Shown here one piece after another: positions 1 to 7,104 of a stretch of DNA of 64,000 nucleotides (position 1 is its first letter; each line of letters opens with the position of its first letter). The translations under genes were made by a program, and so were the position numbers. The notes under the pieces are model-generated. The model worked only from the letters and a program-made list of their open reading frames with translations, made no database searches and had not been told where the DNA came from. The stretch lies in contig CAZUYC010000083.1 in the NCBI GenBank assembly GCA_964624475.1, positions 1 through 64,000 of the forward strand, written 5' to 3'. This DNA comes from CAZUYC01 sp964624475 (GTDB lineage Bacteria; Myxococcota_A; UBA9160; SMWR01).

Positions 1-180
1 CGCCGCGGCTCCCGAACCGCTCACGAGCGCATCCTCTGTGGCGCGGAGCGAATCGGCCAGGTCCATGGCCGTCTCCTCGGCGTCGAGCCGGGTGAGCGCG
101 CGCTCCTGAGCGCCTCCCCCGCCGGGGCTCGTGACGATCGCCAGAAACAGAGCGGCCAGAGCGACCCGTCGCTTTCCCAT
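1..180 (-). CDS. Exported protein of unknown function, 3' part outside window
   Basis: This reading frame is open from an ATG at 180 to the left edge, giving 60 codons without a stop; the rest of the gene lies outside the window. The first 25 residues look like a Sec signal peptide: MGKRR, a hydrophobic run rich in Ala, Leu and Val, then SPGGGGA followed by QE, a plausible cleavage site. The visible mature part (ALTRLDAEETAMDLADSL) is acidic and probably helical. I do not recognise the family. No Shine-Dalgarno motif is obvious. Confidence 0.55.
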   Translation of the reverse strand, partial: MGKRRVALAALFLAIVTSPGGGGAQERALTRLDAEETAMDLADSLRATEDALVSGSGAAA

Positions 181-357
181 CGATCCCTCCACCGCACGTC
201 TACATCGTTGGACCGGCGACGAACACGCTCGTCGCGGGCACGATTTCGACACCGTCCCTGTCATGGCTGCGAACCGACCCGCCCTGGATCGTGGCGCCGG
301 TGGCCTCCGCCGTTTCGAGCCGTGAGAAGCAGCGACTAAAGAAGTCAACGAGAGCGT

Positions 358-576
358 TTAGGCGCCGAGGATCTGGTCGAGCACCTGGCGCAATGCGGCG
401 CGGTCTTCTTCGGCGAGCCGCCCGAGCTTGCGGAGCACGAGGCCGTGCTCGATCGTGGCGAGGAGGGGCTTGAAGACCGAGGGCCTGAGGAGACCCGCCT
501 CCTTCCACTGGGCGATGGGTTGGTCGGTGAAGGGGAACGGGACGAGGAGGACGTCCCCGAACTCACAGCCGGTCAT
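358..576 (-). pseudogene. MazF/PemK-family toxin with internal deletion
   Basis: The 72-residue product begins with the MazF/PemK N-terminal signature FGDVLLVPFPFTDQ. It then jumps to what is normally the C-terminal part of the family, QWKEAGLLRPSVFKP...LVLRKLGRLAEEDRAAL. Full-length relatives are about 110 to 120 residues and carry a central KKRPALV / DVILAPITS region; that segment, roughly 40 residues of the RNA-binding and catalytic beta-barrel, is missing in frame. The start overlaps the antitoxin 3' end by 14 bases, so the operon arrangement is intact. The deletion is inferred from memory of the family. The product is probably an inactive toxin relic, though a shortened protein could still bind its antitoxin. 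Confidence 0.7.
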
Positions 577-778
577 CGTCGGCGTCGTCGGGGCTCTCCC
601 AGACCCGGGCGAAGGCGGCCTCGGAGAGCCGGCTCGCCGCGCGCGTGAGCTGCTGCTCCTCGTCGCGCTGGCGCAGGAAGTCGACGAAGTCCTCGACCTC
701 GGCCACGCGCTCGGGCGGGAGGCGACGGATCTTGGCGAGGAGCTCTTGCTCGTCGCCGCGGCGCTTGGGCTGACTCAT
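563..778 (-). CDS. Putative antitoxin (DUF2281-like)
   Basis: This is a 71-residue acidic protein with the pattern LPPERVAEVEDFVDFLRQR near residues 20-38, typical of small DUF2281-type antitoxin-like proteins that accompany MazF or PIN toxins. The C-terminus is disordered and Asp-rich (ESPDDADDDRL), as in the toxin-wrapping tails of antitoxins. Its ATG overlaps the stop of the upstream XRE regulator by four bases, and its own end overlaps the truncated MazF gene by 14 bases. The three genes therefore form one translationally coupled operon. Function is inferred from this context and the short motif. Confidence 0.65.
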   Translation of the reverse strand: MSQPKRRGDEQELLAKIRRLPPERVAEVEDFVDFLRQRDEEQQLTRAASRLSEAAFARVWESPDDADDDRL

Positions 779-1158
779 CGCGCCCCTCCCGAGGCCTCGC
801 GGCCCTTCGTCTCCACGAGCGAGTTGACCAGGCGGATCACGGCGCGGCGGTCCTTCTCGGGGAGTGCCATCACCTGCGGGAACTTCTTCCAGAGCCGGCG
901 AGCCTCGGGGTCGTCGTGGCCGTTGGACGAGCGCAGGGGCTCGAGGCCGAGGAGCTCGTCGGTGGTGACGCGGAGCGCCTTGGCGAGCTTCGCCAGCACG
1001 GGAGCCGGAGCGCGATCGGCGACGGTCTCGTGGCGGGAGATCCCGCGCTGGGTGGAGTCGATCAGCTCTGCGAGCTGCATCTGGGTGAGGCCGGGCGCCG
1101 TGCGCTGCGCCATGAGGCGCCCGCCGAACTCGGAGACCGGTCGGACCTTTTTCGGCAT
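775..1158 (-). CDS. XRE-family transcriptional regulator
   Basis: This is a 127-residue protein with an N-terminal Cro/C1-type helix-turn-helix (about residues 10-70). It contains LTQMQLAELI for helices 2 and 3, RGISRHE for the recognition region, and the usual trailing LAKLAKALRVTTDELLGLE. The C-terminal 50 residues are charged and helical (LPEKDRRAVIRLVNSLVE), probably for dimerisation. It is the first gene of the operon with the antitoxin and truncated MazF gene, overlapping the antitoxin start by four bases. It most likely autoregulates that operon. The ATG at 1158 was chosen because the HTH begins soon after and no longer homologous N-terminus is visible. Confidence 0.8.
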   Translation of the reverse strand: MPKKVRPVSEFGGRLMAQRTAPGLTQMQLAELIDSTQRGISRHETVADRAPAPVLAKLAKALRVTTDELLGLEPLRSSNGHDDPEARRLWKKFPQVMALPEKDRRAVIRLVNSLVETKGREASGGAR

Positions 1159-1283
1159 CGTAATCGGGAGTGTAAGGGCCACTTGGGCCGCTCCTTCCGC
1201 CTCGGAAGAACAGACTGGTCTCGGACGGACCTGAAGAGTATATGCCAGAGGACGCCTCCCGGTGCTCCCGGAAGCTGGCCGCC

Positions 1284-1529
1284 GTCGGCACGCTGGGCGA
1301 CGAGCGCTGCGCGGCGCTGGGTGAGCAGGAGCCGGGTCTCGGGATCCGGGATCCAGACCTCGAGCAGATACCCGGCGCGCAGGAGCTCGGCGGGCACCCA
1401 GGCGTCGATCCGGTCGGGCTTGATCTTGGCCTGGGAGGCGGCGCGGGCGAGCAGGCGGTTCGAGACGACGAGCCGAGGCACGTGAGGCCGCAGGATGCGA
1501 GCGATCGCCCAGACGCCGGCCTCCGCAGC
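1284..1529 (-). pseudogene. IS110-family transposase N-terminal remnant
   Basis: Read on the minus strand directly after the stop of the carboxymuconolactone-decarboxylase-like gene, this segment encodes about 82 residues resembling the middle of the IS110 DEDD (RuvC-like) transposase domain. Recognisable pieces are RLVVSNRLLARAASQAKIK, PDRIDAWVPAELLRAGYLLE and VWIPDPETR. It lacks its own start, the first catalytic Asp region, and the whole C-terminal transposase_20 domain. The similarity stops near 1284, where the frame runs into unrelated sequence. The remaining gap, 1159-1283, holds nothing else I recognise. Confidence 0.6.
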
Positions 1530-1913
1530 TCAGCCCGCCTTCGCCTCCTTCTCGAACGCGGCGATCGTCTGCTCGGTCGCGGTGATGAGCCCGGCGGCGC
1601 GCGGGTAGCCGGCGTAGTTCGCGAGCGTGATCAGGACCTCGCGCACCTGGGCCGGCGTGAGCTCGCGGTTCTTCAGCGCCGAGCGCACCTGGATCTGGAA
1701 GGTGTCCTTCTCGCCGAGGGCGCCGATGATCCCGAGCAGGATCAGGCGCCGGTCCCGGATCGGGAGCTCCTCGCGCGTCCACATCTCGGCGAAGACCTGT
1801 TCGAGCATCAGGTCGACGAACGCCGACGCGCCCGCCGGCGGGGCCTTCACGTCGCCCGCGTAGACCCGGCTCATCATCTCGGCGCCGCGGCGCCTGCGCT
1901 CGGAATCGGCCAT
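1530..1913 (-). CDS. Carboxymuconolactone decarboxylase-like (AhpD-fold) protein
   Basis: This 127-residue protein matches the CMD/PcaC-type fold: a helical N-terminus, then IRDRRLILLGIIGAL (residues 52-66), a helical stretch with LKNRELTPAQVREVLITLANYAGYPRAA (about 80-108) and a C-terminal helix. The redox CxxC of true AhpD proteins is absent, so it belongs to the non-redox CMD-like group, which act as lactone decarboxylases or are uncharacterised. It starts 41 bases after the GMC oxidoreductase stop on the same strand and is probably the last gene of that operon. An IS110 remnant begins immediately after its stop codon. Confidence 0.75.
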   Translation of the reverse strand: MADSERRRRGAEMMSRVYAGDVKAPPAGASAFVDLMLEQVFAEMWTREELPIRDRRLILLGIIGALGEKDTFQIQVRSALKNRELTPAQVREVLITLANYAGYPRAAGLITATEQTIAAFEKEAKAG

Positions 1914-1954
1914 CGTCGCGATCCTCCCGTGCTGCGTCGAATGGGTCGGCCACG

Positions 1955-3724
1955 CTAGCTCGCCGGGCCGAGTGCGGCACGCGCCAGCCCCGCCGGCGGG
2001 CCGCGGCGGGCCTCGGCCTCGCCGTGCGCGAGTGCGGTCGCGTTGCGCATCGCCACGGCCATGAGCGTGAGCGTCGGGTTCATCGCGCCCGAGGTCGGGA
2101 AGAGCGAGGAGTCGCAGACGACGACGTTCGGGGCGTCGTGCAGACGGCCGAAGGGGTCCGCGACGGAGCGCTCGGGGTGGCTCCCCATGCGCAGCGTCCC
2201 GGACTGATGGCGCGTGTTGCTCGCGACGGCGTCGCCGCTCCAGCCGAGCGCCGCCGGATAGAAGAGCGCGTGCTCGGCCCCCGCCGCCAGCAGGATCCGG
2301 CGCAGCTCGCGCCCCCAGTGGAGCGAGGCGAGCCAGTCGTGGCGGTGCGGGCTGTAGCTGATGCGCGCCACGGGGAGGCCGTAGACGTCGCGCACGCGGG
2401 GGTCGAGATCCACGCGGTTGCCCCAGACCGGGAGGTCCTCGCCGAGCATCTGCGTGCCGAGGAGGCGGTCGCGGAGCGGCGAGCTCCGCATCCAGTCCTT
2501 GCTTCGGCTGCGGCGCACGAAGGGGAGCGAGTCGTAGACGAGCGCCTCGTCGATGAGATACGCGGAGCCGCCGATCTCGACCACGCCGCCGCGGAGCCAG
2601 GGGACGCCGGAGAGGCGCCCCAGGGTTGCGCCCGCCTCGACGGGGAGGCAGGGCTCCATCATCACGTGGGTCGCGCTGCGCCCGCGGTAGGCGTGCAGGC
2701 GCTGCGGCATGAGCCCGACGGCGAAGGTCGACGCGTGGAAGCAGACCGTGCGCCCGACGCGCCCCGTGCGGTTCCCGAGGCCCTGCGAATGCGCGGGCCC
2801 CGTCGAGAGGAGCGCGAGACGCGCGCTCTCGACGGCGGAGGCGGCCAGCACGACGAAGTCGGCGTCGATGCGCTCGGGCACGCGCCGGTCGGTCGCGAGG
2901 TATTCCACGTGGCTCGCGCGCCCGTCGGGCCGCGTCGCGATGCGCGTCGCCATCGCGCGCGTCACGAGCTTCGCCCCGGCGCGGAGCGCGCGGTGGAGGA
3001 AGCTCACCGCCGCGCCGCCGCGCGCGTTGATCGGGCAGCCGAAGCCGGCGCAGTAGCCGCAGTTGTGGCAGGCCGGGCGCCCGTCGTAGGGCCGGGAGTT
3101 GATTGCCTCGGGGAAGGGGTGCACCCGGTAGCCGAGCTGCGCGGCGGCCTCCTGGAAGAGGAGCCCCGCGTACATCGGCGGGCCCGGCGGCAGGGGATAG
3201 GGCCCGCGCGGCGCCTCGCGCAGCACGAAGTCGGGCGTGGCCGCGAGGTCCCCGGCCACGCCGAGGATCTCCTCCACCGCGTCGTAGTACGGTGTCAGCT
3301 CGTCGTAACCGAAGGGCCAGTCGGCGAGGTCGGCGCCGGGCACCGGGCCAAAGCGGCTCTGCATCTCGAAGTCCATGCGGAAGAAGCGCGGCACCTTGCC
3401 GTCCCAGTGCGTGGTGCCGCCGCCGACGGTCGCCGGGAGCGTGTTCGCGTTCGCGCTCGCCGCGGCGTCCAGGCCGCTCTCGGCCGCGTCGCGGCTGCGC
3501 AGGGTGCGCGGCTCGGCGAGCGGGTCGAGGCCCGGGAAGTGGCGACGGCGGCGGATCTCGTCCCCGCCGAAGACGGGCAGGCCGAGCCCCTCGGCCGAGC
3601 CGAGTCCGCGGAAGAAGCTCTGGCCCTTCTCGAGGATCGTGACCTCGAAGCCGCCGCGCGCGAGGACGAGGGCGGCCGTGGCACCCCCCGCGCCAGATCC
3701 GATCACGACGACGTGGCGCGTCAC
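1955..3724 (-). CDS. GMC-family FAD-dependent oxidoreductase
   Basis: This 589-residue flavoprotein has an N-terminal dinucleotide-binding motif, VVVIGSGAGGATAA, followed by the ILEKG end of the second strand. GMC hallmarks include a Cys-rich insert (CHNCGYCAGFGCP, near residues 220-232) and the C-terminal HQSGTLRMG block. The final substrate/FAD segment, SSLFPTSGAMNPTLTLMAVA, carries the His/Asn active-site pair expected of the family. The Cys-rich insert and the neighbour encoding a gluconate-2-dehydrogenase subunit 3 homologue suggest a membrane-associated alcohol or sugar-acid dehydrogenase rather than a free oxidase. It is the third gene of an operon with an acyl-CoA synthetase; only 7 bases separate it from the preceding gene. 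The substrate is unknown. Confidence 0.88.
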   Translation of the reverse strand: MTRHVVVIGSGAGGATAALVLARGGFEVTILEKGQSFFRGLGSAEGLGLPVFGGDEIRRRRHFPGLDPLAEPRTLRSRDAAESGLDAAASANANTLPATVGGGTTHWDGKVPRFFRMDFEMQSRFGPVPGADLADWPFGYDELTPYYDAVEEILGVAGDLAATPDFVLREAPRGPYPLPPGPPMYAGLLFQEAAAQLGYRVHPFPEAINSRPYDGRPACHNCGYCAGFGCPINARGGAAVSFLHRALRAGAKLVTRAMATRIATRPDGRASHVEYLATDRRVPERIDADFVVLAASAVESARLALLSTGPAHSQGLGNRTGRVGRTVCFHASTFAVGLMPQRLHAYRGRSATHVMMEPCLPVEAGATLGRLSGVPWLRGGVVEIGGSAYLIDEALVYDSLPFVRRSRSKDWMRSSPLRDRLLGTQMLGEDLPVWGNRVDLDPRVRDVYGLPVARISYSPHRHDWLASLHWGRELRRILLAAGAEHALFYPAALGWSGDAVASNTRHQSGTLRMGSHPERSVADPFGRLHDAPNVVVCDSSLFPTSGAMNPTLTLMAVAMRNATALAHGEAEARRGPPAGLARAALGPAS

Positions 3725-3731
3725 GAGTCCC

Positions 3732-4514
3732 TCACGGGCGCCAGGCGCGCGCGTTCGCGCGAGCGCGCGCCACCGCCTCGGCCTGGTCCGCGTCGGGCTC
3801 GGCGATCTCCGCCGGCGTGTACGCGAGCGGCTGGCGGTCGCCCGGCCAGCGCGCGAGCGCCCAGCCCACGCCGCCCCGGTTCCCGCCGTACTCGGGCGCT
3901 CCGTAGAGGCCCTCGGCGGTGTGCTGGAAGGCGAGGTCGAGGAAGTCGCCGAGCTCGCCGGGTGCGAGGCGGAGGCAGAGGTCCGCCTTCCAGGCGGCGA
4001 ACTCGGCGAAGGGCGCCCCGAAGTGGCGGCGCGCCGCGGCGTCGAGGCGCGCGAGCCCGCGCAGGTAGAAGGACTGCCAGCCCTCGACAGGGCCGTTCCA
4101 CTCGCGCTCCGCGATGCCGCGGCTCCCCTCGATCCGCGTCCTCCACACCAGCTCGTCGAGGGCGTCGAGCGGGAGGAAGTCGGCGAAGTCGTTGCGCCCC
4201 CCGCCGTGGCGGTGGCTGAAGGGGCCCCCCGCGAAGATCGGCGGGCGCGCGAGCGCGAAGGCGCCGAGCAGCCGGTCGATGTACTCGGGAGCTCCGGCCT
4301 CGAGCGCCCCCGGGTCCGGGTCCTCGGGGGGGCCCGGGGCGAAGCGCGCGCAGAGGGCGCGCAGCGTGCGCAGGCGCGCGGCGTCGAGGAAGAGCCCGGC
4401 CTCCGCGGGGGAGGCGGCGGCCGGGGCGGCGGCCTGCGCGGGGCGCGGGAGTAGGGCGAGCAGGAAGAGGTCCCGGCAGCGGCGCAGGAAGGCGCGGCGG
4501 TGCAAGGCGCGCAC
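3732..4514 (-). CDS. Gluconate 2-dehydrogenase subunit 3 family protein
   Basis: This is a 260-residue exported protein. The N-terminus carries paired arginines before a hydrophobic run (HRRAFLRRCRDLFLLALLPRPAQAAA), compatible with Tat export. The rest resembles the small subunit of flavin-dependent gluconate/GMC dehydrogenases: a helical body beginning LRTLRALCARFAPG and ending PLAYTPAEIAEPDADQAEAV. Such subunits escort and stabilise a GMC catalytic subunit, which here is encoded next. No cytochrome c subunit lies nearby, so the electron acceptor is unclear. The gene sits 6 bases after the acyl-CoA synthetase. Confidence 0.75.
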   Translation of the reverse strand: MRALHRRAFLRRCRDLFLLALLPRPAQAAAPAAASPAEAGLFLDAARLRTLRALCARFAPGPPEDPDPGALEAGAPEYIDRLLGAFALARPPIFAGGPFSHRHGGGRNDFADFLPLDALDELVWRTRIEGSRGIAEREWNGPVEGWQSFYLRGLARLDAAARRHFGAPFAEFAAWKADLCLRLAPGELGDFLDLAFQHTAEGLYGAPEYGGNRGGVGWALARWPGDRQPLAYTPAEIAEPDADQAEAVARARANARAWRP

Positions 4515-4520
4515 GCCCGC

Positions 4521-6077
4521 TCAGATCCGCCGCTCGCGGCCCTCCCAGTACGGGTCGCGGAGCCTGTGCTTGTAGAGCTTGCCGTTCGGATCGCGCGGCA
4601 GCGCGGCGGCGAAGTCGATCGAGCGCGGGCACTTGTAGTGCGCGAGGCGTGCGCGGCAGAAGGCGAGGATCTCGGCGGCGAGCTCGGGCCCCGCCGGAAC
4701 GCCCGGCGCGGGCTCGACCACGGCCTTCACCTGCTCGCCCCACTCCGCGTCGGGGATGCCGAAGACGGCCGCGTCGCCGACCTTCGGGTGCGCGAAGAGG
4801 GCGGCCTCGACCTCGGCCGGGTAGACGTTCACTCCCCCCGAGATGATCATGTCGATCTTGCGGTCGCAGAGGTAGAGGTAGCCCTCCGCGTCGAGATGGC
4901 CGACGTCGCCGACGGTGAAGAAGTCGCCGCGGCGGCTCGCGCGGGTCTTGGCGGGGTCGTCCTTGTAGGCGAAGTCCTGGAGGACCTTCAGGTACACCGT
5001 GCCGACCTCACCGGGCGGGCACTGCTCGCCGTGGTCGTCGAGGATTCGGACCTCGGCGCCGCCGCCCCAGGCGCGGCCCACGGTGCCCGGGTGCGCGAGC
5101 CACTCCTGCGGGGTCGCCAGGGTGCCTCCGCCCTCGGTGGCGCCGTAGTACTCGTAGATCACGGGTCCCCACCACGCGAGCATACGGCGCTTCACCTCGA
5201 CGGGGCAGGGCGCCGCCGCGTGGAGCACGTGCCGGAGCGACGAGACGTCGGTGCGCCGTCGCACCTCCTCGGGCAGCAGCAGGAGGCGGTGGAACTGCGT
5301 CGGCACCATGTGCGTCGTGGTGACGCGGTGGCGCTCGATCAGACGCAGCGCGTCCTCCGCATCCCAGCGCGCCATCAGCACGACCGGGTGCTCGAAGTGG
5401 AGCGCGAACCAGCTGAAGGCGAGCGGCGCCGTGTGGTACATCGGCGAGGTGCACAGGTGCACGTGCCCCGCGCCGGGCTCGATCCCGAAGCGGCGCAGGT
5501 GGTCGGAGAGGAGGCCCGCCATCGCGTCAGGGTCGGCGGCGAGGATCTCGCGCCGCACACCCTTCGGCCTCCCGGTCGTGCCGGAGGTGTACTGCAGGAA
5601 GTTCCCGAAGGCGCGGTCGGCCGGGAGCGCAGCGGGCATCGCGGCGAGGAGGTCCGCGTAGGACGCGAAGCCCGGGATGGCGCCGTCGCCGACCGCGAGG
5701 CGCGCCGCCGCGGGGACGCCGGCGGACCCGGCCGCCAGGGCGGCCTGCTCGGCGTGGGCGGCGTGCACCACGAAGGCGCGCGCGCCGCTGTCGGCGAGGA
5801 TGTAGGCGATCTCGGGGGCGGCGAGCCCGCCGTTGATCGGAGTCACGTAGAGCCCCGTCTGGAGCGTCGCGAGGAGCACCTCGATCGTCGCGGCGCCGTT
5901 CGGGAGCAGCATCGCGACGCAGTCGCCGCGGCGGAGCCCGAGCTCGCGCAGGCCGTGCGCCAGGCGGTTGCTCGCGGCCAGGAGCTCGCCGGCCGCGACG
6001 GTCCCCCCGTCCGGCAGCACGAGCGCCGTGCGGTCGGGCTCGGCCGCGGCGGCGCGGTAGAATCCTCGCGTCGGCAT
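4521..6077 (-). CDS. Acyl-CoA synthetase (ANL superfamily)
   Basis: This 518-residue adenylate-forming enzyme activates a carboxylic acid to its CoA thioester. The AMP-binding P-loop YTSGTTGRPKG is at residues 163-173, YYGATEGGG is the A5-like motif, and the hinge region reads GDVGHLDAEGYLYLCDRK followed by IISGGVNVYPAEVE. The catalytic lysine motif near the C-terminus is NGKLYKHRLRDPYW. The sequence looks like the bile-acid/long-chain fatty-acid-type CoA ligases (FadD3/FadD17-like), but the substrate cannot be read from sequence. It is the first gene of a four-gene operon with the Gluc-DH-like subunit, the GMC oxidoreductase and a CMD-like protein. Confidence 0.88.
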   Translation of the reverse strand: MPTRGFYRAAAAEPDRTALVLPDGGTVAAGELLAASNRLAHGLRELGLRRGDCVAMLLPNGAATIEVLLATLQTGLYVTPINGGLAAPEIAYILADSGARAFVVHAAHAEQAALAAGSAGVPAAARLAVGDGAIPGFASYADLLAAMPAALPADRAFGNFLQYTSGTTGRPKGVRREILAADPDAMAGLLSDHLRRFGIEPGAGHVHLCTSPMYHTAPLAFSWFALHFEHPVVLMARWDAEDALRLIERHRVTTTHMVPTQFHRLLLLPEEVRRRTDVSSLRHVLHAAAPCPVEVKRRMLAWWGPVIYEYYGATEGGGTLATPQEWLAHPGTVGRAWGGGAEVRILDDHGEQCPPGEVGTVYLKVLQDFAYKDDPAKTRASRRGDFFTVGDVGHLDAEGYLYLCDRKIDMIISGGVNVYPAEVEAALFAHPKVGDAAVFGIPDAEWGEQVKAVVEPAPGVPAGPELAAEILAFCRARLAHYKCPRSIDFAAALPRDPNGKLYKHRLRDPYWEGRERRI

Positions 6078-6133
6078 CGGGACCTCCCCTGATCTCCCTA
6101 CGATATCGGATGGTGTATCGACCCGTGGCTCGG

Positions 6134-6757
6134 CTAGGAGCTAGTGATCTCGAGCCACTTCGAGACGATGCCGCAGTAGTCCTTGTAGGTGAGCTCTGTT
6201 CGATCGAGCTCGAGCTGCTCGCAGAGTCGAGGTAGAGCTCGGCGAAAGGCCTGATACCTCCGGTGGATCACGCTTCCGCTCGGGATGGTCTCCCGGTTGG
6301 AATGGTTGTGGAGCCAGTCCCGGACCACGCGGATTACCTTTCTCGACGAATTGCCATGCGAACGAATATCCTGTCCGGCGATGTCCGAGATGAACTTCTG
6401 GTAGCGATAGGCTCGTCGATCCAGGATCAAACAACGCTTCAGCTTCTGGCGGAGGTCCCCAAAACGCTTTGCCGAGAGGAAGAGTCCGAGCTCGAGCGGC
6501 ATGTTGAATCGAGGGAGACCGGTGCGAACATCGAGCTCGGTCCTCGACAAGTCGTGAACGCCGAATCGGCATTCCTCGATGATGCGAAGCAGCTTGTCGA
6601 TTCGGACCTCAGCGGCGTCGTCCATCTCGAGCGCACAGCGAGGGCGGAACCCGCAGTCGAAGACTGCGAACACGACCGCCTCGAAGATCGCTCGATACGT
6701 GTCGTCGAACGGACAGTTGATGAAGACGTCGGTCGCGTAGTGGTCGGTGCGACCCAC
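6134..6757 (-). CDS. Predicted nucleoside-deoxyribosyltransferase/TIR-like protein
   Basis: The core of this protein has the layout of small Rossmann-like nucleotide-processing folds. It has a first strand DVFINCPFD, a long helix, VRIDKLLRIIEECRFGVHDLS, and then PRFNMPLELGLFLSAKRFG. The last piece mirrors the ELG active-site motif of nucleoside 2-deoxyribosyltransferases and the catalytic Glu region of TIR/STIR domains (Glu near residue 89). The C-terminal third is basic and helical. I chose the GTG at 6757, just after the small upstream gene; TTG at 6763 is an alternative. An ATG at 6994 would add about 79 residues that overlap the upstream gene in another frame and look non-native. GC content is visibly lower than in neighbours, suggesting transfer. 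The activity is an inference. Confidence 0.7.
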   Translation of the reverse strand: MGRTDHYATDVFINCPFDDTYRAIFEAVVFAVFDCGFRPRCALEMDDAAEVRIDKLLRIIEECRFGVHDLSRTELDVRTGLPRFNMPLELGLFLSAKRFGDLRQKLKRCLILDRRAYRYQKFISDIAGQDIRSHGNSSRKVIRVVRDWLHNHSNRETIPSGSVIHRRYQAFRRALPRLCEQLELDRTELTYKDYCGIVSKWLEITSS

Positions 6758-6777
6758 CGGCAACCGTGATGGCTGCT

Positions 6778-6948
6778 CTAGCGCCCGCCTGCGGCGACTC
6801 TCGCTTGGCGTTTCGTCCCGGCCTTGCGGGACGAGGAGACGCGCTTGGAGGACACGATTCGGATGGCTCGCTCGAGCTGCCGGAGCGGAACACCGCTCTT
6901 GACTTTCGGTGACTTGACCAGGCGAGTTCGCGCTGCCTTCTTCGCCAT
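6778..6948 (-). CDS. Small basic protein paired with the NDT/TIR-like gene
   Basis: This 56-residue, strongly basic protein (MAKKAARTRLVKSPKVK, then VPLRQLERAIRIV, then an Arg/Lys/Ser-rich tail) is preceded by GGAGG eight bases before its ATG, the best ribosome site in the islet. A single amphipathic helix is likely around residues 20-33. The next gene begins about 20 bases downstream, so the two are almost certainly co-transcribed. The size and charge would suit an antitoxin, a nucleic-acid-binding accessory or a regulator. I do not recognise a named family. Confidence 0.6.
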   Translation of the reverse strand: MAKKAARTRLVKSPKVKSGVPLRQLERAIRIVSSKRVSSSRKAGTKRQARVAAGGR

Positions 6949-7104
6949 CTCGAAGCCTCCGCGCCCCCAGCTTAGCACTCCGCTTCGATCCCAAGGCAAA
7001 GCAGCGGGTTGCTTCCGAGCGATCGGACCCTGTAAGCTAAGCCGCCGGAATCGCTATTGAATCGTGTGGCACTCGACTGACGGTAGTCGGATCCGGGAGC
7101 GAAC

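Noticed and set aside
2024..4219. A long plus-strand open frame opposite the GMC and subunit-3 genes
   Set aside because: It is Arg/Ala/Gly/Pro-rich with no family signature and lies fully antisense to two well-supported genes. High GC content makes such stop-free shadows common.
6758..6994. A longer N-terminus for the NDT/TIR-like protein
   Set aside because: It overlaps the small basic gene, which has a better ribosome site, and has no similarity to the core domain.
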